Shown: one piece after another, positions 1 to 9,000 of the stretch
Layout of the letters: every line of letters starts with the position of its first letter
Numbering within the stretch: position 1 is the first letter of the stretch
From: Phycisphaerales bacterium
Lineage (GTDB): Bacteria > Planctomycetota > Phycisphaerae > Phycisphaerales > UBA1924
DNA: 59,892 nt
Assembly (NCBI GenBank): GCA_020846975.1
Contig: JADLCX010000069.1
Span: 1 to 59,892 of the forward strand
Direction: 5' to 3'
Position numbers and translations under genes: made by a program
Notes under the pieces: generated by a model
The model's database searches: none
What the model was told of the DNA's origin: nothing
What the model saw: only the letters and a program-made list of their open reading frames with translations

Positions 1-6
1 ACTTCA

Positions 7-1179
7 TTGAGCGGCTCCTTCAAGAGGGGTGTCCGGCCGTTGAAGCCGGCCGGACACCCTTGGAGCCGCCATCCTCCGCCCTCACGCGGGGCGGTTCAAC
101 TTCCCACTACCAGGGGGACACCCTCGTTCGACTTGGAAGAACGACTTGAGTCGATCCTCTCGAAAGACATCTCCATCGCGTCGAGCGACTGGATGGTGAT
201 CGCGAGGCAGCTTCCGACTCCGTGGGGCAAGCGGATCGATCTGCTCTGCATCTCTTCCAGCGGCAGTCTGGTTGTGCTGGAGTTGAAGCGAAGCAAGACT
301 GAACGAGAGGTCGTGGCTCAAGCCCTTGACTACGGGTCTTACGTGCGGGCGATCAAGCCGGACGAGATACCGCGGCTGTTCGCGAGGTATCAGGAAGAGT
401 ACTGCAAAGATGTGCCGGCACGATCGTTGGAGGAAGCGTTTTGCAGTCACTTCGGGGTGAAGAGCTTGCCGGAGGAACTGAACGGCGAACACGAACTCGT
501 CATCGTTGCCTCCGTCCTCGATCCTGCCACCGAGCGAATCGTCAACTATCTCGCGGAAGAGCACGACGTCAGAATCAACGCGGTGTTTTTTCGCGTCTTT
601 CGGGACACGGAGCGAGAGTATCTCACTCGCGTATGGCTGCGTGACCCCGACTTTGACGAAGAGTCCGAGTCAGGTACAACAGCAGCGTCTGAGAAAGTCG
701 CTTGGAACAATGAGTTCTATGTGAACTTTGCGCCGAGTCGCCACAGATCGTGGGAGGACGCTGTCAAGTATGGTTTCGTCAGCGCTGGTTTTGCTCCGCG
801 CTTCCGTGACGCCTTGATGCGCCTTCAACCCGGCAATCGAATCTGGGTGAACGTGCCCGGGCCGACGGGCTACGTCGGAGTTGGAACAGTCGTCGAGAGT
901 GCCGTTCCGGTGGATCAGTTCCTCGTGCAGAATGAGGTCGGCGAGCGAGTGCCTATCACAACCGCCCCGCACAAGGCCACGCACATCGACGAAGGTGTTG
1001 GCGATCCGGACAAGGTCGAGTACCTCGTGCGGGTCAAGTGGATCAAGACGGTACCTGTCTCGCAGGCAGTCAAGGAGCGAGGTCTGTTCGGAAATCAGAA
1101 TGTTGTTGCTCAGCCGCGCGACGCAAAGTGGCCGCACACGATCTCCAGGCTCAAGCAGCACTTCGGCGTGCAAGACTAG
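7..1179 (+). CDS. NucS-like PD-(D/E)XK nuclease with C-terminal PUA/EVE-like domain (5' end uncertain)
   Basis: The core FDLEERLES...DISI...RIDLLCI...LVVLELKRSKTEREVVAQALDYGSYV matches the DUF91/NucS-like endonuclease family. The likely catalytic residues are D78, E92 and K94 of this reading (RIDLL and LELKR). The C-terminal half (SWEDAVKYGFVSAGF, GNRIWVNVPGPTGYVGVG, VKWIKTVPVSQAV, GLFGNQN, HTISRLKQHFG) is the domain that usually accompanies this nuclease type and looks PUA/EVE-like. The frame is open to the window edge; the only early start is a TTG at 7. Residues 1-38 are Pro/Arg-rich, unlike the family, and lie over a large inverted repeat. The true start may therefore be upstream, or a TTG at 133 just before EERLES, or the N-terminus may have been disrupted. 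Its stop overlaps the stop of the convergent SWIM gene in a shared CTAG. Family call fairly sure; biological role (repair or defence) unknown. Confidence 0.75.
   Translation: MSGSFKRGVRPLKPAGHPWSRHPPPSRGAVQLPTTRGTPSFDLEERLESILSKDISIASSDWMVIARQLPTPWGKRIDLLCISSSGSLVVLELKRSKTEREVVAQALDYGSYVRAIKPDEIPRLFARYQEEYCKDVPARSLEEAFCSHFGVKSLPEELNGEHELVIVASVLDPATERIVNYLAEEHDVRINAVFFRVFRDTEREYLTRVWLRDPDFDEESESGTTAASEKVAWNNEFYVNFAPSRHRSWEDAVKYGFVSAGFAPRFRDALMRLQPGNRIWVNVPGPTGYVGVGTVVESAVPVDQFLVQNEVGERVPITTAPHKATHIDEGVGDPDKVEYLVRVKWIKTVPVSQAVKERGLFGNQNVVAQPRDAKWPHTISRLKQHFGVQD
11..69. repeat. Large two-step inverted repeat (hairpin)
   Basis: Positions 27-39 (gggtgtccggccg) pair perfectly with 47-59 across a 7-nt loop. 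An outer stem pairs 11-18 (gcggctcc) with 62-69 (ggagccgc). No T-run follows on either strand, so it is not a textbook terminator. It lies inside the apparent N-terminal codons of the nuclease gene. It could be an intergenic repeat or terminator placed before the real start, or an insertion into the gene. Confidence 0.7.
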
Positions 1180-2324
1180 TTTTCGGTACCTAAGTCTGCG
1201 TCACCTTCCCGATGGATCGGTGCTTGATCGCGTATCGCCGCCGCGCTGATGACGTCGTAGCAGGTGGCGAGGAGCCCGACCAGCGGGAACTTGGCGCCGG
1301 TGAAGGGGGAGGGGCCGAGCCGGCGAAGAAGCGGGTGGCTGACCTCGGGCGCGCCCATGTGCAGGTCGAGCTGTTCGAGAGCCGTTGGATCGGGGGCGGA
1401 CCAGAAGTCGGAGGCCATCTCGAGCAGGGGCGTCGAGGCGGGGCTGTTGGGCAGACGAGGAACGTGGGCGAGGTAGACCGGCGTAGGTCCGGCGGGCGAT
1501 GCGCCGCCGGCGCGCTGCAACCCCGCAAGTGCGCGGTGCTGACGGAGCCGCTCGACCAGATCGGTCTCGGGCATGCCGCGGAGCGTGAGGATGAGCAGCG
1601 GATGGTTGCCCAGCCGCTCGGCGAGCAGGTACATGAGGCAGCAGATGTGCTTGCACCATCGGGTGGGCACGCGGGGGACGGCCGCGCCGTTCGGCTGGTC
1701 GGCGGCCGCTCCGGCCAGCGCAGGCATGGCGGTCATGTCCGCCTGTCGCCCCGTGAAGATGCTGCACGTGCAGGAGGTGACGAGGTCCTCATCGGTGGCG
1801 GGGAACAGCCGCAGGCCCTGCGGCGCAAAGAGGTCCTCGATGTTGGCGGGGAGTTCGCCCGCGAGGATCGATGCGCCGTAGCGGGCCTGGGCGTTGATCG
1901 CGTTGACGACCGACTCCCATTGCTCGTGCAGGAACGTCGGGAGTTCGAGCGTGGTGCGGTAGGCCGACATCGCGCGGCCCTGTACACGGCCAACGACCGA
2001 GCCCGGGCCTACCTCCATCGACCGGGTCTGTCCGGCGCGGGCATACTCGAGCCCCTCGGCGAGCTGATCGCCCGGCGCATCGGCCTCCGCGATCCGCATC
2101 CAGCGCGTGCTTGCCCAGTTCCAGCCCGTCGGCGCGGCAGGCGAGGTAGGATCGATGGGCGCGACCGGGTTCTTGATCTGAGCCGCGCCGCCTTCGGCTC
2201 CGGCCGACGCAAGCCCGCTGGCCGCGCTGGCCGCGCGGGCCTGCATGCGGAGCCCGCCGACGACCCGCCTGGGGTGCATCGTCGGCTTCGCGGGCCTTCG
2301 CTCGAATCGTTGCTGGTGGTTCAC
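1176..2324 (-). CDS. SWIM zinc-finger protein, partner of SNF2 helicase
   Basis: A 382-aa protein with a SWIM zinc finger: CTCSIF (CxC) followed about 40 residues later by WCKHICC (CxH). SWIM domains bind zinc and mediate DNA or protein contacts; in bacteria they are typically encoded next to SNF2-family ATPases, as here. The start is set at GTG 2324: its GTGA overlaps the TGA stop of the upstream SNF2 gene by 4 bp, and a GAGGAGGG ribosome site lies just before it, so translation is probably coupled. The open frame extends further 5' but overlaps the helicase and is not needed. The stop shares a CTAG palindrome with the convergent nuclease gene. The C-terminal region (HPLLILTLRGMPETDLVERLRQ) has no domain I recognise. 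Confidence 0.88.
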   Translation of the reverse strand: MNHQQRFERRPAKPTMHPRRVVGGLRMQARAASAASGLASAGAEGGAAQIKNPVAPIDPTSPAAPTGWNWASTRWMRIAEADAPGDQLAEGLEYARAGQTRSMEVGPGSVVGRVQGRAMSAYRTTLELPTFLHEQWESVVNAINAQARYGASILAGELPANIEDLFAPQGLRLFPATDEDLVTSCTCSIFTGRQADMTAMPALAGAAADQPNGAAVPRVPTRWCKHICCLMYLLAERLGNHPLLILTLRGMPETDLVERLRQHRALAGLQRAGGASPAGPTPVYLAHVPRLPNSPASTPLLEMASDFWSAPDPTALEQLDLHMGAPEVSHPLLRRLGPSPFTGAKFPLVGLLATCYDVISAAAIRDQAPIHREGDADLGTEN

Positions 2325-5300
2325 ACGCCCTCCTCGACCAGTTCGGCATCCTCGACGGCGTCGGTCCGCAGCGTGAGCAGGTCGCGGAGTTGGCCGGTGG
2401 ACATCTCGGTCAGCCAGTCCTCGCCCGAGCCGACGATCTCGCTGGCCAGCGCGGTCTTCTCCTCGATCATCTGGTCGATGCGCTCTTCGAGCGTGCCGCT
2501 GACGACGAACTTGTGCACCTGCACGGTGCGGGTCTGGCCGATCCGATACGCGCGGTCGGTCGCCTGGTTCTCGACGGCGGGGTTCCACCAGCGGTCGAAG
2601 TGGAAGACGTGGTTGGCCGCGGTCAGGTTGAGGCCGACGCCGCCGGCCTTGAGGCTCAGCACGAGCACCGGCGGGCCGCCGCTGCCGGCCCTTGCGCCCC
2701 CGCCGCGCGCCCAGCGGCCCTGGCCCTGGAACTCGTCGATGATCTGGGGCCGCTGCGCGGCCGATGATCCGCCGTGCAGGAAGAGCACATCACGGTCGAG
2801 CATCTGCCGCAGCATGGCCTGGAGCATGTGGCCCATCTGCCGGAACTGGGTGAACACCAGGGCCTTGTCGCCCGCGGCAACGACTTCCTGCAGCATCTCG
2901 ACCAGACGCTGACACTTGCCCGAACGCGCCGGCGCGAGCACGCCGGAGACGCCCGCGCTCGATGAACCGTCGGCCGGCGAGGCGGTCTCTTTCAAGAAAT
3001 GCGCCGGGTGGTTGCACACCTGCTTGAGCTTGATCAGGCCGGCGAGCACGAGTCCCCTTCGCTGGATGCCGTCGGACTTCTCCGCGGCGCTCAGCATGTC
3101 GCTCACCACCGTCTGGTAGAGCGTCGCCTGCTCCTGCGTCAGGTAGCAGTACTCGCGGCTCTCGACTTTCTCGGGCAGGTCGGAGATGACCGTGGGGTCG
3201 GACTTGAGGCGACGGAGCACGAACGGCTGGACCAGCCCGCGAAGCTGCGAGCCCCGGTGCTTGTCGTGGTAGCGCTCGATCGGCAGGGCGAACCTGCGGC
3301 GGAACTCGGCGCCCGAGCCGAGGTAGGCCGGGTTGAGGAAGTCCATAATGGACCAGAGTTCGGTCAGGCGATTCTCGACCGGTGTGCCGGTCAGCGCGAT
3401 GCGTCGCGGCGCGTCGATCGCGTGGATGGCCCGGGTCTGCTTGGCGCCGGGGTTCTTGATATTCTGCGCCTCGTCGAGCACCACGCGGCTCCACGCGATC
3501 TTCGCCAGATCCTCGCGGTCACGGTGGGCCAGGGCGTAGGTCGTGATCACCATGTCGTGCGCAAGCGCGGCGTGGAACAACGACTCACCGGTCTTGCGCT
3601 CGGCCCCGTGCTGCACGAGCACCTTGAGGTCGGGCGTGAACCGACGGGCCTCGTGTACCCAGTTCGAGACCACCGACATGGGCACGACCAGCAGCGTCGG
3701 CGCGGGCCGGGGCGCATCGGGCGCAGGCGCCACCCCCGCCCGCTCGTGGGCCAGCAGCGCGAGCAGTTGGATGGTCTTGCCCAGGCCCATGTCGTCGGCC
3801 AGGCAGGAGCCCAGGCCGAACCGATCGAGGAAGGCCAGCCACGACAGGCCCTTGATCTGGTACGGGCGAAGCGTGCCGACAAAGCCGCGCGGCGACGCGA
3901 GCATCGGCAGTTTCTCGTTGCTCTTGGCGTCGCCGAAGACCGTTGCGACCCAGCCGGTCGCATCCATGCCCAGGATCGGGATGCCCGTCTGCTCGGCCTC
4001 GGAGGAATAGGCCAGCCGCAGCGCGCGTCCGACTTCCATCCGACCGCCGGGATTCTCGCGGATGAACCGCATCGCGGCCTTGACATCCTCGGGGCGGATC
4101 TCGACCCATCGCCCATTGACTCGCACCAGCGGCGAGTGCTGCGCCGCCAGGCGCTCGAACTGTTCGAGCGTCAGGTTGGTGTCGCCGACGGCGATCTGCC
4201 AGCGGTAGCTGACCAGCGACGAAAGCCCCAGGTGCGTGACCGCCGAGCCCGGCGCGGGCGAGCCGGCCCGGGCGGCGGGATCGGTGAAGTCCACTTCCTC
4301 GCTCTGAACCTGGAGGCGAGCGCCCAGCCGCACCGTGGGCGAGTCCCACCACTCCGGAGCTTCGACGCCAAAGCCCTGCTCGATCAGGAGAGGTCGGACT
4401 TCCTTCAGGAACTGGTACGCCTCGGAGGTCGTGAGGTCGAGCTCGGCGGGCTCGGACTCTTCGAGCGCCTTCTCGAACTTGCGGTACAACCGCGCCGCGC
4501 GTCCGAGTTCGGCCAGCAGGAGTTCGTGCGGGGCCTCGATCCTCAGGCCCTCCACGCTCGCCGCGCCGGCGGGCAGCATCCAGAGCTGCGCCGCCTCGAC
4601 GGTGACCTGCTCGTCGAGCGTGGACTGAAGCAGAAACGAGAGCGGCCAACGGACGCGATCGCCGGGCGAGGTGAACTCGCCCAGCCCGGCGAGGTCGAGC
4701 GGTTCCTGGAGTTTGACCAGCAGCCGCCACGAGGCGCCCGACCCGCGGTCCTCCAGCCCGCCGATCCACCGGCGGACGTTCTTGACCAGTTCCGTGCGCG
4801 CGGGCCCGGAGGCCGCGCCCTGAACGGCGTCTTCGGCGCCGAGCAGCCCGGAAAGCCAGGCCGCGTGCGAATCGCTGCGTGTGTCGCGGCCTTCGAGCGC
4901 ATCGGCCATCGTCTCGGCGCGAAGGGTCCGTCGGCACAGCGCATCGCCGACCCGCAGCACGAAGTCGTCGAGGATGTCGTGGCCGTCGTGTCCAAAGCCA
5001 TCATCGGCCGCCCGCGCGGATGCGGGCATCGCCGACACGAGCCGTGTCAACCGCTCCGCCGTGGCTCGGTCGCCCAGCCACGGCTGCCACACGCCGCGGA
5101 GCGTGCCGGTCGAATCCTGGGCCAGCATCGGGACGAATCGCTGCTGCGCCAGCAGGTGCCGAACGAACTTCGCGGCCGCGGCGTAGAAGCGGGTCGATTC
5201 GGTCAGCGACCAGCGGATGGCCGCGCGGTCGGGCGGCTCGTCCGCGGCGCTCGGGTCCGCGAGGTCTTCGAGGTGTTCGAGCACGCGGGCGACATCCGCC

Positions 5301-5746
5301 GCGGGAACAACAACCGTCTGAACCACGCAGCGGCGGATCGCGACCGGCTCGGACGGATCGGCGATCACCGTCTCTTCGTCTTCACTGGAAGCCATGAAGG
5401 CCCCGCTGTCGGCGTGGTGCGCGATCTGCGGGCTTGGCAGGGGTCGATCGCTCGCGCAAGGCAGCGAGAGTTGCAGCGAGCCGGCCGTCATCGCCTCGTC
5501 GCTTCCGAGCGCGGCGAGAAGATGATCGCGAAGATCGGCCGCCCGAAGCGTGAAGGGGTGGACGATCGCCGCCTCGGGATCGGCGGCGCCGCCCGAGTCG
5601 CCGAGCCGGGCAAACCCGGCGGCATCCTCCGCCCAAAGGTGCAGCGCGGCCGGAGCCGCGGCGGGCTGGCCGCCCGGCGCGGCGTCGGTCTGGCGCGGGC
5701 CATCCGACCACTGCGCGTGCAGCACCAGAAGTGAAACGCTCGGCAT
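2321..5746 (-). CDS. SNF2-family DEAD/H-box helicase (Swi2/Snf2-type ATPase)
   Basis: A 1141-aa protein. The N-terminal ~600 residues form the bacterial SNF2-associated region. The motor follows: motif I LADDMGLGKTIQ (about residue 650), motif II VLDEAQNIKNP (DEAQ, about 760), motif III IALTGTPVENRL, then RecA lobe 2 with VFTQFRQMGHML, LSLKAGGVGLNLTAANHVFHFDRWWNPAVENQATDRAYRIGQTR split across motifs V and VI, and VHKFV. All motor motifs appear intact. Such proteins use ATP to translocate on double-stranded DNA and remodel nucleoprotein complexes. The start is set at ATG 5746 with a GAGG 3-6 nt upstream; a TTG at 5761 is a less likely alternative. It forms a coupled two-gene operon with the downstream SWIM protein. 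Length fits the usual 1000-1150 aa of bacterial members. Confidence 0.93.
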   Translation of the reverse strand: MPSVSLLVLHAQWSDGPRQTDAAPGGQPAAAPAALHLWAEDAAGFARLGDSGGAADPEAAIVHPFTLRAADLRDHLLAALGSDEAMTAGSLQLSLPCASDRPLPSPQIAHHADSGAFMASSEDEETVIADPSEPVAIRRCVVQTVVVPAADVARVLEHLEDLADPSAADEPPDRAAIRWSLTESTRFYAAAAKFVRHLLAQQRFVPMLAQDSTGTLRGVWQPWLGDRATAERLTRLVSAMPASARAADDGFGHDGHDILDDFVLRVGDALCRRTLRAETMADALEGRDTRSDSHAAWLSGLLGAEDAVQGAASGPARTELVKNVRRWIGGLEDRGSGASWRLLVKLQEPLDLAGLGEFTSPGDRVRWPLSFLLQSTLDEQVTVEAAQLWMLPAGAASVEGLRIEAPHELLLAELGRAARLYRKFEKALEESEPAELDLTTSEAYQFLKEVRPLLIEQGFGVEAPEWWDSPTVRLGARLQVQSEEVDFTDPAARAGSPAPGSAVTHLGLSSLVSYRWQIAVGDTNLTLEQFERLAAQHSPLVRVNGRWVEIRPEDVKAAMRFIRENPGGRMEVGRALRLAYSSEAEQTGIPILGMDATGWVATVFGDAKSNEKLPMLASPRGFVGTLRPYQIKGLSWLAFLDRFGLGSCLADDMGLGKTIQLLALLAHERAGVAPAPDAPRPAPTLLVVPMSVVSNWVHEARRFTPDLKVLVQHGAERKTGESLFHAALAHDMVITTYALAHRDREDLAKIAWSRVVLDEAQNIKNPGAKQTRAIHAIDAPRRIALTGTPVENRLTELWSIMDFLNPAYLGSGAEFRRRFALPIERYHDKHRGSQLRGLVQPFVLRRLKSDPTVISDLPEKVESREYCYLTQEQATLYQTVVSDMLSAAEKSDGIQRRGLVLAGLIKLKQVCNHPAHFLKETASPADGSSSAGVSGVLAPARSGKCQRLVEMLQEVVAAGDKALVFTQFRQMGHMLQAMLRQMLDRDVLFLHGGSSAAQRPQIIDEFQGQGRWARGGGARAGSGGPPVLVLSLKAGGVGLNLTAANHVFHFDRWWNPAVENQATDRAYRIGQTRTVQVHKFVVSGTLEERIDQMIEEKTALASEIVGSGEDWLTEMSTGQLRDLLTLRTDAVEDAELVEEGV

Positions 5747-5801
5747 GACCTCGGACTGCAAGCTTCGCCTCCGTGCTGGGCCTTCACGCGGCCGGTCGAA
5801 T

Positions 5802-5874
5802 GAGGGCGCCGAGACTCGAACTCGGGACCAACGGATTAAAAGTCCGATGCTCTACCAACTGAGCTACGCCCTCG
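5802..5874 (-). tRNA. tRNA-Lys (anticodon TTT)
   Basis: 73-nt cloverleaf on the minus strand. The acceptor GAGGGCG pairs with CGCCCTC, with discriminator A. The D-loop contains AGCTCAGTTGGTAGAGC, the anticodon loop is CTTTTAA, and the T-arm has GTTCGAGTC. The 3' CCA is not encoded (the next bases are TTC). It lies between the SNF2 operon and the S8 protease gene. Confidence 0.97.
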
Positions 5875-5967
5875 ATGCAGGCCGCTTCGCGGCCAGTCCC
5901 GATGGTAGGCGGCAAGCCGTTGCGGGCGTGCTTCGCGCGTCGATGGACGCGATTTCCCGATCGTCAA

Positions 5968-6009
5968 AAACCCCAAAGGGTCCGGTTGGCGCCGGACCCT
6001 TTGGGGTTT
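5968..6009 (-). terminator. Strong rho-independent terminator of the S8 protease gene
   Basis: Perfect 18-bp stem (5968-5985 with 5992-6009) around a 6-nt loop, flanked by an outer cgatcgt/acgatcg pairing. Read on the minus strand the stem is followed by TTTTT-rich sequence (GGGGTTTTTGACG). It sits about 25 nt past the protease stop codon at 6032, so it most likely ends that transcript and insulates the tRNA-Lys gene. Confidence 0.9.
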
Positions 6010-6031
6010 GGAACGATCGTGAACCCGCGGC

Positions 6032-9000
6032 TCAGGTCAGCAGGCCGGTAGTGCCCAGAGGCGTGCCGAGCGTGCCGAACCCGCCGCCGAGGAAGGTGTC
6101 GAAGTGCTGCGCCCAGGCGACGATCGGCACCGCCGACTGGACCTTGAGGCCGTAGAACGATCCGATACCCGGGACCGTACCCACCGTCGCCCTCGTGCCG
6201 GTCACGAAGTCGAAGATGTTGAGCGCGGTGCCCGAACGGGAGGGCAGAGCGCGGCGGAAGACCTCGGACTCGCCGTTGTTGAAGTTGATGGTGATCTCGA
6301 TGGTTGTGTCGGCCGCGGACGGGTTGTAGAGCCGCAGCACCTCGCTGACGGCGTTGCCCGAGACCGGGCGGAAGCCCTCGGAGAAGAGCCACTGCGTGCT
6401 CGCCTGGCTGGTGATGGCCGAGCCCACCTGCTCGCCGCCGGTGCGGCTGGCGATTGTGACGCCGACGGGCAGGGTGGACGTGTAGCTGACCGCGTAGGGC
6501 TGGCCCGCCGGGAAGCCGACGAGCGAGGCCACTTCGACCGTCCCGCGACGCTGGCCCTGCACCGTGAGCTGGTGCCGGTACGAACTGCCGTTGGCGAACG
6601 AGAAGGTGAACGTGACATCCGCGGCGGCGGTGTTGGTGTTGACGACGCCGATTGACTCGCTCGCCGCGCCGACGCCGAACGCGCCCTCGGCGCTGCCGCC
6701 GCTGGTGGAGCCGTTGCCCGCCGTGGCGATCGAGCCGAACCCGGAGGCGGTGTTGGAGTCGAAGTGCGTGAGCGCCACGCTGATGGGCGCTTCGGCGTCG
6801 ATCTTGAAGGCGTAGCTGCCGTTGGTGATGCCAAGATCGGCCACGGCCCAGCCGCCGCGCCGGTTGGCCTGGACGTACTGGAACGTGCTGAACGGCGTGC
6901 CGCCGGTGGACTTGTACGCCGTGAGCGTGACCTTGATCTCCAGCGGCGAGGGGTTGTAGAAGACGATGAAGTCGTTGATGCCCGCGCCCTTCTGCCCCTG
7001 GCCGAGCTGCCAGACCGGGCTGAGAGCGGAGGTGAACGAGTCGCCGGTGGAGATGCCGAAGTCGTAGTGGCTCAGGATCGCGCCGACGGGCGCGCTGGCG
7101 CGGACCTCGATCGCGTACGGGGTGTTCTTCAGCACGCCGTTGCGAGCCGTCATGGTCATCTGGTTCACGACATCGCTCCGGACGCGATCGCTCGTGCCCG
7201 CCGCGAAGTTCGCGGGCGTCGTGAGCGTGATGCCATCCCGCTTGTTCGCCGCGATCGACCCCTCGGTCGTGTCGGTGGAGGAGTCGTACAGCACGTCGAA
7301 CGCGGCCGTGCCCTCGTAGCGAGCGATGACGACGATCCGCACCGCCTCGGCGTTGCCGTTGACCAACGGCAGGAAGGTCGAGGCGCGGCTGTTGGCGTAG
7401 CCCTCGGGGTAGTACACGCGGTAGGGCAGGTTGGGCAGGCCCTCGGTATCGTCGGCGGGGCTCTTCTGGTCGGCCGCGAGGTGCCCGCCCGCGGTGCCGG
7501 CGAGCAGCGCGTCGTACGAGGCGGTGACGCCGCTGGTGGAACTGTCGAGGAAGATGAAGTAGCGGAAGTGCGAGCTCTGGTTCGGCGCGAGCGTGCCGAC
7601 GTTGAAGGCGATGGTCATGTCCTGGTCGGCCGACACACCCACATCGCCCGATGCATCGGGGTCGCTCGGAGAGTTGATGATCTGGAACGGATCGCGGACG
7701 GTGCCGCGATCCTCGAAGCTGGTCACGGCCGCGACGCCACCGGTCGGCGCGCCGAGGCCCATCGTCAGACCGCCCGGGAAGGTGGTGTTGGTCACGGCCG
7801 CGGTGGCCAGTCGCGGCGTCGAGTTGCGGATGTTGTTGGTCGTGTTCTCCGAGTTCGGCAGCGTCGTGTAGCCCTGGTCGGGGTTGAAGCCCTCCATCCA
7901 CGCGATGCTGTTCATCGGCGTGGTCGAGCGGTTGGAGAGCGTCACATCGACGACGAGGTAGCGGTCGCTGGCGCCGAAGGCGATCACTCGCCGGACGCCG
8001 AGGTTGCGGAAAGTGCCCGTCGCGGCCATGCGCCGGTTGCCGAAGTCGGACTCGTTGGCGATCGCCATCGAGAGGTCCGACTGCGTGCCGTCGGCGGTGT
8101 TGCGGATGCTGAAGCCGTCGAGAGAGACGCCGAAGTACGAGTCCAGGCCGTTGCCGCGGTTGAGGAACTCGATGCCGTTGAAAGTCAGGCCGCCGGCGTT
8201 GTCGCCGATCGGGATGCCGATCGCGCCGTTGCTGTTCACCGCGACACCGATGCTGCTGCCCTGGAGGATGGCCTCGCCCTCGCTTATGCCGCCCGCGACG
8301 GTGATCGAGAGCCGGTACAGGCCGGTCGCGTCGGTGGGCGTGCCCGAACCGCCGACGCCCGGGTTGTAGGAGTCGTTGCCGAAGTCGGTGGGGCTGGTGG
8401 TGTTGCCGCCCGAGACGCCGACGTAGTAGACGCCGGCGTTGGCGACGACGTACGTGACCGCGCTGGCGGTCGAGCCCAGGCGCTTGTCGATCGCGATCTC
8501 GTTGCCGCCGGCATCGAACAGGCGCAGGATCGTGTCGAGCGAACCCGAGATCGGCGTCGCGAGCACGCGGATGGTCGTGCCGGTGCCCGCGCTCACGCGG
8601 AACAGATCGACATCCCGCAGGCCGAAAGCGCCGTCGCCGATGAACGCCGTGAGCGTCCGCGATCCGGTGCCGGTGATGCCGATATCCGATGCCACGATCG
8701 TCGTGTCGTTGACCTCGAACGGGCCGAACACGTCGTTGGCCAGCGACAGTTCCAGCGTCCAGCCGAGCAACTGCCCGGCGTCGCCCGCCTTGAGGTCGTT
8801 GATCGTCAGCGTCCAGGTGCCCGCCGCGCTGTTGCCGTCGAACGCCGTCAGCGCCTGCTCCGGCCGGAAGTTGCCCGCGAACGGCGGCGTGCCGGCCAGC
8901 ACCGAGGTCGCCGCCTCGTCGTCGAAGCGCGTCAGCGCAAAGTTGTCGCCCGATCCGCCGCGCCGGTTCACCAGCGTGACCACCTGGCCGCCCGGGCCGG

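Noticed and set aside
2325..2588. Longer 5' extension of the SWIM gene
   Set aside because: It overlaps the SNF2 C-terminal domain, is Arg-rich shadow sequence, and GTG 2324 has the overlap and ribosome site of a coupled start.
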